Source: Streptomyces sp. NRRL F-5123
GTDB lineage: Bacteria; Actinomycetota; Actinomycetes; Streptomycetales; Streptomycetaceae
Length of the DNA: 64,000 bases
Reading direction: 5' to 3'
Assembly (NCBI RefSeq): GCF_000721495.1
Contig: NZ_JOHY01000005.1
Location: 1-64,000 of the forward strand
Within the stretch, counting starts at the first letter, position 1, and every line of letters begins with the position of its first letter. The translations under genes were made by a program, and so were the position numbers. Under the pieces are notes generated by a model that was not told the DNA's origin, made no database searches, and saw nothing but the letters and a program-made list of their open reading frames with translations. This document shows, in pieces, positions 43,173 through 50,229 of the stretch.

Positions 43173-43583
43173 TCACTCCGCGAGCGGCTTCACGAAGCGG
43201 GGGTCGACGTACTGGATGCCCCCCTGCGCCTCGACCTTGACGTCACCCTCCCCGTCGCGTGGACCGACCAGCGTGCCCTTCACCTCGCCCGTGAAGAGCA
43301 CGGCACCACCGGAGGCGGTCTCGGCCTCCGCGCTCACGATCACACGGTCTCCGAGCTTCAGCCGGGCGCCGAGCGCTGCCTCCAGCTCGCTCACCAGGCT
43401 CCCGAGGTCGCCGTGCGAGTCCTCCCACTCGTCGATGCGGGCCTCGTCGTACGCCTCTTGCGACACGCCCTCCTTCAGGTCGCCGCCGTCGTTCAGGAAG
43501 TCGCAGATGCGCTCCTCGCGCTTGTCGTACGCCTTGCGGTACCGGGCGATGATCTCCAGGGCGGTCTCGGGCTTCGTGTTCAC
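43173..43583 (-). CDS. Prophage protein of unknown function
   Basis: The 136-residue acidic protein has a helical N-terminus (ALEIIARYRKAYDKREERI) and a beta-rich C-terminus (LGDRVIVSAEAE ... LFTGEVKGTLVGPRD). GTG 43583 overlaps the upstream stop codon. No family recognised. Confidence 0.62.
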   Translation of the reverse strand: MNTKPETALEIIARYRKAYDKREERICDFLNDGGDLKEGVSQEAYDEARIDEWEDSHGDLGSLVSELEAALGARLKLGDRVIVSAEAETASGGAVLFTGEVKGTLVGPRDGEGDVKVEAQGGIQYVDPRFVKPLAE

Positions 43584-43804
43584 TGTTCGGTCCCCTCTCC
43601 GTTGATGACCCGCACTCCGTAGCGACGGGTGTTGACGTAGGTGTAGACGTTCCATGTCGTGCCGACCGGCTTGTCCAAGTCGACCCAGTCCCCCAGGAGC
43701 TTGATCACCCAGCTCCCGCGCTTGTCCAGGATCTCGACCGCCGTTCCGTCCGGCAGTTCGTCGAGCTCTCGGATCGTCGTGATGATGTTGTCCAACTTAC
43801 ACAC
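43580..43804 (-). CDS. Small prophage protein
   Basis: The frame encodes about 74 residues with DNIITTIRELDELPDGTAVE and TWNVYTYVNTRRYGVRV, a compact beta-rich fold. Starts at GTG 43804 and GTG 43822 both overlap the end of the dNMP kinase gene; a TGTGTAAGT element overlaps the start. Function unknown. Confidence 0.55.
   Translation of the reverse strand: MCKLDNIITTIRELDELPDGTAVEILDKRGSWVIKLLGDWVDLDKPVGTTWNVYTYVNTRRYGVRVINGEGTEQ
43794..43803 (-). promoter_or_regulatory. Dispersed phage element (stoperator-like)
   Basis: TGTGTAAGTT, one mismatch to the consensus, oriented with leftward transcription at the dNMP kinase stop codon. Confidence 0.5.
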
Positions 43805-44393
43805 TGGGGCCTGCGTGTGCAAGTGGCGCGATCAGGTTGGCGACGCCGGCCAGCCGCTTGTGCAGGTCGGCTATCGAGCCGTCGTTCACCAGGATGTGAT
43901 CGAAGTCGTAGTCGTCGAGTGCGACCTCCGACCCGTACACCCGGCCGTACTTGTCCTTGGCCGGGCCGATGCCGGGCCGGGTCACCCGGATCACGAGGCC
44001 GCCGCGGTCGCGCACCGCTCCGGCCTCGTTCGGAAAGCGCACGTCGGTCACCACCAGGGCCGACGTGTCGTCGTGCTGGCGGAACAGGGCGTCCACCCAG
44101 ACGCTCTCGCCGAACAGCCTTCGGCCGGCGTCCGTGCCGACACGATGCAGCAGGGCCCGCACCTCGGGGTAGTGGTCCTTGGCGTACTCCCAGCCGACAT
44201 CCCGTATCAGGACGCTCAGCCGGATGTTCCCCGTACCGTACGGACCCGGGATCACGGGGTCGACGGCGAGCAGAACCTCGCGCAGCTTGTCGGCGAAGGC
44301 CGCCGGCCTCCAACCACGGGTGATGAGGACGTTCGCCGATTCGTTCTTGCCGGAGCGGGCGTATCCGCTCAGGCCGATGATCAGGTCACTCAT
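43797..44393 (-). CDS. Deoxynucleoside monophosphate kinase
   Basis: The 198-residue protein has a P-loop (IIGLSGYARSGKNESAN, residues 5-21), the acceptor helix with FADKLREVLLAVDP, the HRVGTDAGRRLFGE segment and VVTDVRFPNEA, matching phage dNMP kinases of the T4 gp1 type. It phosphorylates dNMPs during phage DNA replication. It overlaps the upstream gene. Confidence 0.9.
   Translation of the reverse strand: MSDLIIGLSGYARSGKNESANVLITRGWRPAAFADKLREVLLAVDPVIPGPYGTGNIRLSVLIRDVGWEYAKDHYPEVRALLHRVGTDAGRRLFGESVWVDALFRQHDDTSALVVTDVRFPNEAGAVRDRGGLVIRVTRPGIGPAKDKYGRVYGSEVALDDYDFDHILVNDGSIADLHKRLAGVANLIAPLAHAGPSV
43816..43825 (+). promoter_or_regulatory. Dispersed element in reverse orientation
   Basis: TGTGCAAGTG followed by GCGC, on the plus strand. 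It is the only copy in the leftward cluster oriented against transcription and lies inside the kinase gene, so it may be chance. Confidence 0.3.
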
Positions 44394-44697
44394 CCTCGAA
44401 CTCCTGGGGGTACTCGGGGAAGGTCAGATCGACTGCGTTCTGACGGGCCTCCTCGAAGCCGGCCAGCCACTCCCCCCGAAGGGTGAAGCCTTCCGGCACC
44501 TCCGGCTCCAGGCCGCGCAGCTCCTCGGCCGCGTCGCGGTAGGCCGCGCGTACCAGGTCGTCGAGCTCGTGCTTGGCCTCGTCGTACTCGTCGCCGTACT
44601 TGCCGACGAGCATGTTGGCCATCTGCACCTCGACGGTCGGCGCCCAGCGCGATCCCTGGCCCGGTACGTACTCCCAACCTTCTCGCTCGCGCGCCAT
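44386..44697 (-). CDS. Prophage protein of unknown function
   Basis: The 103-residue acidic protein (WEYVPGQGSRWAPTVEVQMAN ..., with KHELDDLVRAAYRDAAEEL) overlaps both neighbours by a few bases (ATGA at 44697). It is highly helical. No family recognised. Confidence 0.62.
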   Translation of the reverse strand: MAREREGWEYVPGQGSRWAPTVEVQMANMLVGKYGDEYDEAKHELDDLVRAAYRDAAEELRGLEPEVPEGFTLRGEWLAGFEEARQNAVDLTFPEYPQEFEDE

Positions 44698-44942
44698 CAG
44701 GCACCCGCCGCGATCTGCCAGACCTTCGCCATGCCGCCCCGCCCGGACGGCCGGCGGTCGCCTCGCCACTCGACGAGGCCCTTGGCCATGAGGGTGTTGC
44801 GGGCGGCGTTGATGCTCGACAGCAGGATGTGCAGCTTGCTCGACAGCTCGAAGTCGGTCATGCCGTCCGGTGCGTAGAGGATGGCCTCCAGGACCCTGTC
44901 GGCGTGCGTGTCCATCGGTCGGTTGGCGAGGGCTCGGCTCAT
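44697..44942 (-). CDS. Small winged-helix protein
   Basis: The 81-residue protein looks like a winged helix: ADRVLEAILYAPDGMTDFEL, then SSINAARNTLMAKGLVEWRG as the recognition helix and wing. It could be a regulator of the phage early genes. It is the first gene after ribozyme B. Confidence 0.68.
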   Translation of the reverse strand: MSRALANRPMDTHADRVLEAILYAPDGMTDFELSSKLHILLSSINAARNTLMAKGLVEWRGDRRPSGRGGMAKVWQIAAGA

Positions 44943-44969
44943 CGGTCAGGTCTCCTTGGTCTGCGGCTT

Positions 44970-45023
44970 GGCTCGTCAGCGCGTGGGCAGCCATCCCACG
45001 CGGACCCCCGAAGGGGTTTCACC
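44970..45023 (-). ncRNA. Hammerhead ribozyme B (type II)
   Basis: Order on the minus strand: GGU, GAAA, stem III CCCC/GGGG with a UUCG loop, UC, a perfect 8 bp stem I CGCGUGGG/CCCACGCG with loop AUGGCUG, CUGACGA, GCC. Predicted cleavage between 45003 and 45002. It begins 11 nt after a stop codon and ends 27 nt before the next start. Confidence 0.88.
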
Positions 45024-45034
45024 TTGCGGTCAAA

Positions 45035-45769
45035 TCAGCGGGCAAGACTCTTGTGCCGTCCGCCGATCCGGGTCTGCCCGAGGTCCGCCCGGTGTCCGGC
45101 CTCCTTGCCTTCGCCGAAGCCCGAGCCGGTGATCTTGCGGGGCCCCGCCTTGCGCACCTTCGGGTGCAGGCGCTCGTACTCGGCGACCACCATCTGCTTC
45201 CGGTCGGACAGCACCAGCTCGGCACTGCGGCCCGCAGTGGTCGGTGTCGTCTCCTCGGCCGCCAGGTGCTCGGCCTGAACCAAGCGGCTGAAGACGGCGT
45301 TGCGGAAGCCGGCGTGCCACGCCTTGCGGTAGGCGGTGGTGGACTCTCCCCACTGCGGGCGCCCGCGGTTGACGCCGTTGAAAGCCTGGAGGACGAGAGA
45401 GTTGAAGAGCATGTCGATCCGGTCCAGCGTCGACTCGAAGGCGACGATCTTGACCAGCCGGTACCGTCGTCGGGTCGACGAGTCCTGGAGGGCCCAGTAC
45501 ACGGTCTGGCCGCCGAGCGCCTTTGCGATGTGGGTCAGGAGGTCTGCTCGGTCGACGACGTACGTCCCCTTGATCCGATACGAGCGCTCCACGATCTTGT
45601 CGGACTTGGGGTCCGCCTCTGCGAGCATCGCCCGCTCGATCCCGTACTTCGCCATGAGCTCGGCGGCCTTGGCGAAGTAGGCCAGCGCCTCGTCGGGATG
45701 GGCGCCCGGATCCTCCGCCTTCGCCAGGAGGGCGCGGATCTGCTTCAACTTCGGGTTCTCATTGGACAT
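45035..45769 (-). CDS. DUF2786-domain protein
   Basis: The 244-residue protein begins KLKQIRALLAKAEDPGAHPDE and continues with the helical DUF2786 motif EALAYFAKAAELMAKYGIE; the rest (LSDRKQMVVAEYERLHPKV) matches the phage proteins that carry this domain. DUF2786 proteins are common in phages and transposons, with no proven function. ATG 45769 follows GGAGCAGAG. Confidence 0.85.
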   Translation of the reverse strand: MSNENPKLKQIRALLAKAEDPGAHPDEALAYFAKAAELMAKYGIERAMLAEADPKSDKIVERSYRIKGTYVVDRADLLTHIAKALGGQTVYWALQDSSTRRRYRLVKIVAFESTLDRIDMLFNSLVLQAFNGVNRGRPQWGESTTAYRKAWHAGFRNAVFSRLVQAEHLAAEETTPTTAGRSAELVLSDRKQMVVAEYERLHPKVRKAGPRKITGSGFGEGKEAGHRADLGQTRIGGRHKSLAR

Positions 45770-45794
45770 CTCTGCTCCACTTGCGCGATGGGTT

Positions 45795-45848
45795 GGCTCA
45801 TCAGGACCGGAGATCCACTTCGGCCGACCCCCTGCCGGGGGTTTCGCC
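45795..45848 (-). ncRNA. Hammerhead ribozyme C (type II)
   Basis: Order: GGC, GAAA, stem III CCCCC/GGGGG with loop GGCA, UC, stem I of 8 positions with one A-C mismatch and loop UGGAU, CUGAUGA, GCC. Predicted cleavage between 45826 and 45825. It begins directly after the TGA stop codon of the upstream gene. Confidence 0.88.
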
Positions 45849-46088
45849 TCACTTACACACGTGGCCGTTCGACGGAGGCCAGACCTTGAACCAGCCCGTC
45901 GCGATGGCTCGACCGTCGCGGTCGACGAACACGGACCGGCGCCCACCGTTGGGGAGATCTGTGCTCACGCACGCGGCGGTACGGAGCTTGGTCTGCCGAA
46001 TGTGGTTGTCGTCGATGTAGTAGATGCCGAGTCCGATCGGTTGGCCGTCGTCCTTCGAGTTGTGCGTCAACACTCGGGTGAACGCCAT
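45849..46088 (-). CDS. Small prophage protein
   Basis: The 79-residue protein (MAFTRVLTHNSKDDGQPI, then GGRRSVFVDRDGRAIATGWF) is beta-rich and ends CK-stop inside a TGTGTAAGTG element. No family recognised. Confidence 0.6.
   Translation of the reverse strand: MAFTRVLTHNSKDDGQPIGLGIYYIDDNHIRQTKLRTAACVSTDLPNGGRRSVFVDRDGRAIATGWFKVWPPSNGHVCK
45850..45859 (-). promoter_or_regulatory. Dispersed phage element (stoperator-like)
   Basis: TGTGTAAGTG overlapping the stop codon of the upstream gene and adjoining ribozyme C. Confidence 0.6.
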
Positions 46089-46089
46089 G

Positions 46090-46521
46090 TCAGCTCGTCT
46101 CCTTGTGGCCGTCGAAGCAGTAGACGTACGAGGTGTCGCCCACGCTGGCCCAGCAGAGACGGTGGCCCCAGACGGTGCCCCAGTATTCGCGGTGAGCCTT
46201 CTTGTTGGCTGCCGTCCACGCCTTCCGCTTCGCCGGGTCGTTCAGCTTGGGGTCCAGGTAGACGACGTTCCCCGCGCGGTCGACGTAGTACGAGTAGCCG
46301 GCGGTGTCGCCACGCCGACCGGCATCCCAGTAGCAGTTGCGGTCGTCCGAGTCGTCAGTGCACGGCCGGCTCGGGACGTGGAATACGGGGAGGTACACGA
46401 CCTTCGCCGGTACCGCTGGCGGCTTGTGCTTGGTTGTCGGCGAGGCCGAGGCCCGGGAGGTCGAGGCCAGGGCCCCGAGCAGGGCCGCGACCAGGAGACC
46501 GATCAGTAGGTTCTTCTTCAC
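46090..46521 (-). CDS. Secreted or membrane-anchored prophage protein
   Basis: The 143-residue protein starts with a clear signal sequence (KKNLLIGLLVAALLGALAS) and has four cysteines in the mature part (CTDDSDDRNCYW, LCWAS, YCFDG), suggesting two disulfides. It could modify the cell surface or act in superinfection control. The gene is overlapped at its 5' end by the upstream reading frame. Confidence 0.7.
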   Translation of the reverse strand: MKKNLLIGLLVAALLGALASTSRASASPTTKHKPPAVPAKVVYLPVFHVPSRPCTDDSDDRNCYWDAGRRGDTAGYSYYVDRAGNVVYLDPKLNDPAKRKAWTAANKKAHREYWGTVWGHRLCWASVGDTSYVYCFDGHKETS

Positions 46522-46789
46522 GAGGGGTTCCCTTCATGCTGAGTGATCCGGTGCGAGGCGGCGGGGGCGTCCACTTGGCAGGAAGTTGGTATTGGTAGGC
46601 GGTCAGCTCGGGAATCTCGTGAGGCTCGGCGACGCCGTTCGCGACGGCGACGGAGTACACATCGACGAACAGGGCTATCGCCTTCTTCACGATGTCGCTG
46701 TTGGTCAGCCCGGTCGGTTCGAGGATCTGGAGGTGCCGGGCCAGTTCCTCGTCGACTCGCGCAGCAACCTGGCGGGGCGGGGTGCTCAA
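46355..46789 (-). CDS. Ribbon-helix-helix-like protein with long overlapping tail
   Basis: The frame starts at TTG 46789, overlapping the previous stop, and encodes PPRQVAARVDEELARHLQIL and TNSDIVKKAIALFVDVY, a pattern like ribbon-helix-helix DNA-binding proteins. The stop at 46355 makes it overlap the signal-peptide gene by 167 nt; the overlapping part is low-complexity (PREEEPTDRSPGRG), so a premature stop or frameshift in related phages is possible. Confidence 0.55.
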   Translation of the reverse strand: MSTPPRQVAARVDEELARHLQILEPTGLTNSDIVKKAIALFVDVYSVAVANGVAEPHEIPELTAYQYQLPAKWTPPPPRTGSLSMKGTPREEEPTDRSPGRGPARGPGLDLPGLGLADNQAQAASGTGEGRVPPRIPRPEPAVH

Positions 46790-46971
46790 CTCGGACCCCC
46801 CGTCAGACGCTGGATCTCCTCGCGGAGCATGTCCTTCTCGCGCGCTTCGCTCATGAGCAGATCGCGCAGGTCGGCGAGCTTGAACTGCGCCCACGCGGCG
46901 AGCTTCGCCTCGCGCTCGTTCTCAAAGAGCTTGGGGTACGTGCGCTTCAGTTCTTCCCAGCGCTGATTCAT
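46786..46971 (-). CDS. Small helical prophage protein
   Basis: The 61-residue protein (NQRWEELKRTYPKLFENERE ... LLMSEAREKDMLREEIQRL) is predicted all-helical and possibly a coiled coil. It overlaps the upstream gene by ATGA. Confidence 0.6.
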   Translation of the reverse strand: MNQRWEELKRTYPKLFENEREAKLAAWAQFKLADLRDLLMSEAREKDMLREEIQRLTGGPS

Positions 46972-47189
46972 GCCGCGGCCTCCGCCAGCTCCAACTCGGC
47001 GAACTCCGTCACGCGCCCGTCCTGGGTCAGGTAGCCCGCGTGCATCAGGTCGACCGCGGCCCGGACGTACGAGCCCTGGAGGTTCGCGATCATCCCGCTC
47101 CGGACCAGGAGAGCGAACAGGTCCAGCGTCTCCCTGGCGTCGAGCTCACCCGCCTCGAAGGCCATGATGTCGATGGCGATGTCCTTCAT
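46968..47189 (-). CDS. Conserved actinophage protein
   Basis: The 73-residue protein (KDIAIDIMAFEAGELDARET, then LQGSYVRAAVDLMHAGYLTQ) matches a short family I recall from many actinophages, with no known function. ATG 47189 fits the family start; ATG 47198 is possible. Confidence 0.68.
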   Translation of the reverse strand: MKDIAIDIMAFEAGELDARETLDLFALLVRSGMIANLQGSYVRAAVDLMHAGYLTQDGRVTEFAELELAEAAA

Positions 47190-47207
47190 GCGTCCCATGT
47201 CTTGTCC

Positions 47208-47217
47208 CACTTACACA
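47208..47217 (-). promoter_or_regulatory. Dispersed phage element (stoperator-like)
   Basis: TGTGTAAGTG followed by GGAC. Here the element lies downstream of its ribozyme (D), between it and the next start. Confidence 0.55.
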
Positions 47218-47224
47218 CTCGGTT

Positions 47225-47278
47225 GGCTCATCAGGACCGGAGATCCACTCCGGCCGACCCCCTGCCGGGGGTTTCGCC
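47225..47278 (-). ncRNA. Hammerhead ribozyme D (type II)
   Basis: Order: GGC, GAAA, stem III CCCCC/GGGGG with loop GGCA, UC, perfect 8 bp stem I GGCCGGAG/CUCCGGUC (one G-U) with loop UGGAU, CUGAUGA, GCC. Predicted cleavage between 47256 and 47255. It differs from C by a change that turns C's A-C mismatch into a G-C pair. Confidence 0.9.
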
Positions 47279-47285
47279 TTGGGTG

Positions 47286-47468
47286 CTACTCCTCGCGGAC
47301 GCTGACCGCGTAGGCCCGCTCCTCCCCCATCGGGTCGCGCGTCACCACGCGGATCTCCACGGGCTCGCCGGAAGTCGGAGGGATCAGTTCAGCCGAGATG
47401 ATCGCGGCCGGACGGGCAAGGCCCGCGAGGAAGGAGTAGAGGTGGTATCGAACTTCGAGGGCGTTCAC
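47286..47468 (-). CDS. Small prophage protein
   Basis: The 60-residue protein starts at GTG 47468 after CGGAGGT (NALEVRYHLYSFLAGLARPA ... EIRVVTRDPMGEERAYAVSV). It is beta-rich; no family recognised. Confidence 0.6.
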   Translation of the reverse strand: MNALEVRYHLYSFLAGLARPAAIISAELIPPTSGEPVEIRVVTRDPMGEERAYAVSVREE

Positions 47469-47508
47469 CGCGACCTCCGTTTCGTTGGTTACACTAACAC
47501 GATTGCGA

Positions 47509-47518
47509 CACTTACACA
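47509..47518 (-). promoter_or_regulatory. Dispersed phage element (stoperator-like)
   Basis: TGTGTAAGTG followed by TCGC, overlapping the stop codon of the 47512-47682 gene. This 43 bp gap is the only one over 40 bp in the leftward cluster that has the element but no ribozyme. Confidence 0.6.
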
Positions 47519-47682
47519 TCTCTGTCGAGGATTGCGTGCCATGCGTACTGGGCGGCGCAGTAGTACAGGGACTCAGACCCTTCTCCGCGGCCGGCCGCAA
47601 CCCAGCTACGTTCGGCCGCGTCCACCTCGTACAGTGCAGCGGTTGCCTCGTCGTCGGGCCCCGCCATCGGACGGCGGATCAC
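47512..47682 (-). CDS. Small prophage protein
   Basis: The 56-residue protein begins at GTG 47682, overlapping the upstream stop as GTGA (IRRPMAGPDDEATAALYEVD ... YCAAQYAWHAILDRD). ATG 47667 is an alternative. No family recognised. Confidence 0.55.
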   Translation of the reverse strand: MIRRPMAGPDDEATAALYEVDAAERSWVAAGRGEGSESLYYCAAQYAWHAILDRDV

Positions 47683-48092
47683 GAGTACACCAGGTCCCCG
47701 AAGAGTGCCACCTGCACGATCGCGTCGGCCGCGTCCGCGTCGATCATTCCGGTCTCGATGCCTTCCTCGTCCTTGTCGAGCCACGACTGCACGATGTACC
47801 CGTGGATTTCGCTGTTGACGTACCCCTGGTCCAGGTCGAGGAGCTTGGCGTATGCCTCGCGAACGTCGTCGGCGTTGAGGTAGTGGACGCCGTCGACCTC
47901 GCGCTTACCCCCGAAGTTCCGGTCGTCGATGCCCTCGACGATCGTCCAGGTCTTCCCCTCGGGCAGCGCGTCGAACTCGGCCTGCGTCGGCCGCATCGCC
48001 CAGTACGTGATCCCGCCCTCCGCGGCGGTGTCGATGATGTCCTGGGCGATCGAGTCGGTGAGGCACTTCTTGATCTGAGCGGCGGTAGGCAC
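47679..48092 (-). CDS. Prophage protein of unknown function
   Basis: The 137-residue acidic protein (PTAAQIKKCLTDSIAQDIID ... HYLNADDVREAYAKLLDLDQ) is mostly helical. It belongs to the coupled run 47512-48528. No family recognised. Confidence 0.62.
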   Translation of the reverse strand: MPTAAQIKKCLTDSIAQDIIDTAAEGGITYWAMRPTQAEFDALPEGKTWTIVEGIDDRNFGGKREVDGVHYLNADDVREAYAKLLDLDQGYVNSEIHGYIVQSWLDKDEEGIETGMIDADAADAIVQVALFGDLVYS

Positions 48093-48103
48093 TGTTGATC
48101 TCC

Positions 48104-48406
48104 TCAGTCCTCGGTCATGATGACGGCCCGGTGCGTCCGGGTCGATCGGATGAACTCCGGGAAGGTCCGCACGATCGCGGGCGCAGAGAGCTGGTCGTGA
48201 ACCAGCCGGACGAGGATCAACTCACCGGTCGGGCAGCACCCGTCGATGCAGTTGTCCCAGTAGGCGATCAGTCGCTTGTCCTCGATCCACATGTCGTTGA
48301 CCGCGGTCTCGAACTCCTCCTGTCGCGCGTCCTCGTCGGGATTGACGAGGATCGCGCGCAGCTTCTCGGCCCAGCGGTTGAACCGCTCGTCGATCGACTC
48401 GGACAT
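48104..48406 (-). CDS. Prophage protein of unknown function
   Basis: The 100-residue protein (ERFNRWAEKLRAILVNPDED, NCIDGCCPTGELILVRLVHD) overlaps the upstream small gene by one base (TGATG). No family recognised. Confidence 0.62.
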   Translation of the reverse strand: MSESIDERFNRWAEKLRAILVNPDEDARQEEFETAVNDMWIEDKRLIAYWDNCIDGCCPTGELILVRLVHDQLSAPAIVRTFPEFIRSTRTHRAVIMTED

Positions 48407-48528
48407 CAGACGACGGCCGAGCCGTCGTACTTGTTACGGCGCACCTCGCGCCGCTCCAGGGTGGTGGCCCTGTCCTTGCGCTTCGAGTCGCGGACGGTGC
48501 GGTCGTGGTCGCGGAACTTGGGGGTCAT
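48406..48528 (-). CDS. Small basic prophage protein (40 aa)
   Basis: A 40-residue, very basic peptide (TPKFRDHDRTVRDSKRKDRA, then LERREVRRNKYDG) starts at ATG 48528 right after ribozyme E and overlaps the next gene by one base. Coupling and spacing support it as a gene. Confidence 0.6.
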   Translation of the reverse strand: MTPKFRDHDRTVRDSKRKDRATTLERREVRRNKYDGSAVV

Positions 48529-48554
48529 CTGCTGTGCTCCTTGCTACGTGGCCT

Positions 48555-48610
48555 GGCTCGTCAGGACGTGGGCTGCCATCCCACGCCGACCCCCCGCAGG
48601 GGGTTTCGCC
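48555..48610 (-). ncRNA. Hammerhead ribozyme E (type II)
   Basis: Order: GGC, GAAA, stem III CCCCC/GGGGG with loop UGCG, UC, 8 bp stem I GGCGUGGG/CCCACGUC with loop AUGGCAG, CUGACGA, GCC. Predicted cleavage between 48588 and 48587. It begins directly after the TAA of the upstream gene. Confidence 0.9.
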
Positions 48611-48862
48611 TTAGCCGAACCGGAAGGTCAGACCCAGCAGCTCGGGGACGCTGGACTCGACGATCTCGACGTCGTACCAGGCATTCCCGCGGGTCCGGCC
48701 CGCGCCGGTCTCCGGGAAGATGTGGTCGTCTGCCCAGTCGCTCCGCTCGTCGGTGTCCTCCGCGGGAAGCGGGAGGGGAACGGTGACGACCGCCTCGGTC
48801 TTGATCTCTGCCCCGCCCTCGTAGGTGTTGGTGATGGCGAGCTTCACCGTCGCCTCGCTCAC
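48611..48862 (-). CDS. Small prophage protein
   Basis: The 83-residue protein starts at GTG 48862 overlapping the upstream stop (EATVKLAITNTYEGGAEIKT ... ELLGLTFRFG). It is beta-rich. No family recognised. Confidence 0.6.
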   Translation of the reverse strand: MSEATVKLAITNTYEGGAEIKTEAVVTVPLPLPAEDTDERSDWADDHIFPETGAGRTRGNAWYDVEIVESSVPELLGLTFRFG

Positions 48863-49068
48863 AGCCCCATCTCCTCGACCAGCTCGTCGACCGTGGGAGT
48901 CGGCTGCAACTCCCAGGGCAGTGCCAGGAGCAGGCCCTCGACCTGGTCCGCCAGCTCGCACAGGGTCAGCCACTCCGGGGTGCCCGGGTCCTGCTCGGTG
49001 CGCCACTCCTGCACCTCCTTGACGAGGGCCTGGAGCTTCGTCGTGCGCTCTCGGATCTCTGCGCTCAC
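48859..49068 (-). CDS. Small helical prophage protein
   Basis: The 69-residue protein (EIRERTTKLQALVKEVQEWR ... DQVEGLLLALPWEL) looks like a helical hairpin. GTG 49068 overlaps the upstream stop as GTGA. Confidence 0.6.
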   Translation of the reverse strand: MSAEIRERTTKLQALVKEVQEWRTEQDPGTPEWLTLCELADQVEGLLLALPWELQPTPTVDELVEEMGL

Positions 49069-49412
49069 AGGGCCAGCTCCGCGACGTACTCGGCGATCTC
49101 GTCGTCGGTCATCACGCGGCCCTCGCCTTCCGGGTCGTCCTCGTCGTAGACGTGGTGCATGTCGTCGACTTCGTCGTCGGTGGCGTGACCGCACAGCCAG
49201 TCGATCGCCACCCCCTCGTTACCGGAGACGGCCAGGACCCGCGCGATGGCGTCAGCCTCGGAGCAGGTGAAGTGACCACCCGCCTCGGCCGTACCGAGCC
49301 GCGTGAATACCGCTGCCAAGTCGTCAACCGCGTCAATCAGTCGCTCGGGGGCCCGGTGGTTCACGGTCACCTCTACGACGGTCGGACGGAACAGTCTGCG
49401 GAACAGCTTCAT
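49065..49412 (-). CDS. Acidic prophage protein
   Basis: The 115-residue protein has a basic N-terminus (KLFRRLFRPTVVEVTVNHRA) and an acidic rest with HFTCSEADAIARVLAVSGNE and DDDEIAEYVAEL-like end. First gene after ribozyme F. No family recognised. Confidence 0.6.
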   Translation of the reverse strand: MKLFRRLFRPTVVEVTVNHRAPERLIDAVDDLAAVFTRLGTAEAGGHFTCSEADAIARVLAVSGNEGVAIDWLCGHATDDEVDDMHHVYDEDDPEGEGRVMTDDEIAEYVAELAL

Positions 49413-49437
49413 TCGTCACGCCTTCACGTTCTGGCCT

Positions 49438-49491
49438 GCCTCATCGGGCCGTGGTCTGCCATCCCACGACGACCCCCGAAGGGGTTTCGGC
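49438..49491 (-). ncRNA. Hammerhead ribozyme F (type II, altered core)
   Basis: Order: GCC, GAAA, stem III CCCC/GGGG with loop UUCG, UC, 7 bp stem I GUCGUGG/CCACGGC with one G-A mismatch at its end, CCGAUGA, GGC. Stem II is inverted relative to the other copies but still pairs. The conserved U4 of CUGAUGA is C here, which should impair cleavage. Predicted site between 49471 and 49470. Confidence 0.78.
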
Positions 49492-49498
49492 GTTGCGA

Positions 49499-49508
49499 CA
49501 CTTACACA
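49499..49508 (-). promoter_or_regulatory. Dispersed phage element (stoperator-like)
   Basis: TGTGTAAGTG followed by TCGC, between the upstream stop codon and ribozyme F. Confidence 0.6.
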
Positions 49509-49509
49509 G

Positions 49510-50127
49510 CTAGACCGCCTTGACGAACTCGAAGCCCCTCGTCGAGGTGCCGATCAGCCGATCTCTCCACACCACCCAGGTAACGGCCTGAACCGTCGAG
49601 GGGAGCTCGCGCAGCCGCTGGGCGGCCTCGCGGTAGCAGCGCGCGATCAGGGCGTACCGGCCCTTCGCACCCAGCCCCCGCTCCCGCGCCCCGTACTCCT
49701 CGCCGACCGCGATGTCGTGTGCGTGCCGGTCGACGCAGACCGCCTCCGCATCCTCCGGGTCGAGTATGCAGCGGTAGAAGTGGCCGGTCTTGCGGTCCAT
49801 CGGGAGCACTTCGATGGGGTCGGCCCCCGCCAGGATCTTGGCGGCCTTGGCCAGGGCGTCGCCGAGGTGCCCCGAAGGCTCCCCCGTCTCGTACGCCGCG
49901 GTGGCCAGCTCGACGTTCAGGGGCCAGGAGGTCTGCGGGGACAGCGCGGCCAGGAGGCCAGCCCCCTTACGCGCGTCACCGTCCGTCATCATGGTCGCCA
50001 GGTCGTGGGCGTTGCGATACCAGAAGCGCCCCTGCGTCTCTTGCTCCTCGGTGGCCGCCCACCACGTGTTGATGACGTTTTGGACAAACCCTTCACGCGT
50101 CGCCCCGTCAGCCCTGATGTCGATCAT
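49510..50127 (-). CDS. Conserved phage protein (DUF7178-like)
   Basis: The 205-residue protein (FVQNVINTWWAATEEQETQG, GLLAALSPQTSWPLNVELAT, PMDRKTGHFYRCILDPEDAE) matches a family of actinophage proteins I recognise by pattern. The helix-hairpin-like GLLAALSPQ region and VDRHAHDIAV resemble DNA glycosylase-like folds, but this is only a suggestion. Confidence 0.75.
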   Translation of the reverse strand: MIDIRADGATREGFVQNVINTWWAATEEQETQGRFWYRNAHDLATMMTDGDARKGAGLLAALSPQTSWPLNVELATAAYETGEPSGHLGDALAKAAKILAGADPIEVLPMDRKTGHFYRCILDPEDAEAVCVDRHAHDIAVGEEYGARERGLGAKGRYALIARCYREAAQRLRELPSTVQAVTWVVWRDRLIGTSTRGFEFVKAV

Positions 50128-50152
50128 GAAACCTTCCTTCCCCTCCCGCGGC

Positions 50153-50221
50153 TGCTCATCAGGAGGCAGGCACCGCCCTGCCCCGACCAGGACGACCGAG
50201 AGCGGCCGGCCTGGTTTCGCA
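50153..50221 (-). ncRNA. Hammerhead ribozyme G (type II, extended stem III)
   Basis: Order: UGC, GAAA, stem III CCAGG/CCUGG closed by an 18-nt inner segment, UC, 8 bp stem I GGGGCAGG/CCUGCCUC with loop GCGGUG, CUGAUGA, GCA. Stem II UGC/GCA and stem III differ in sequence from all other copies yet pair. Predicted cleavage between 50185 and 50184. Confidence 0.88.
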
Positions 50222-50229
50222 ATGAGGTG

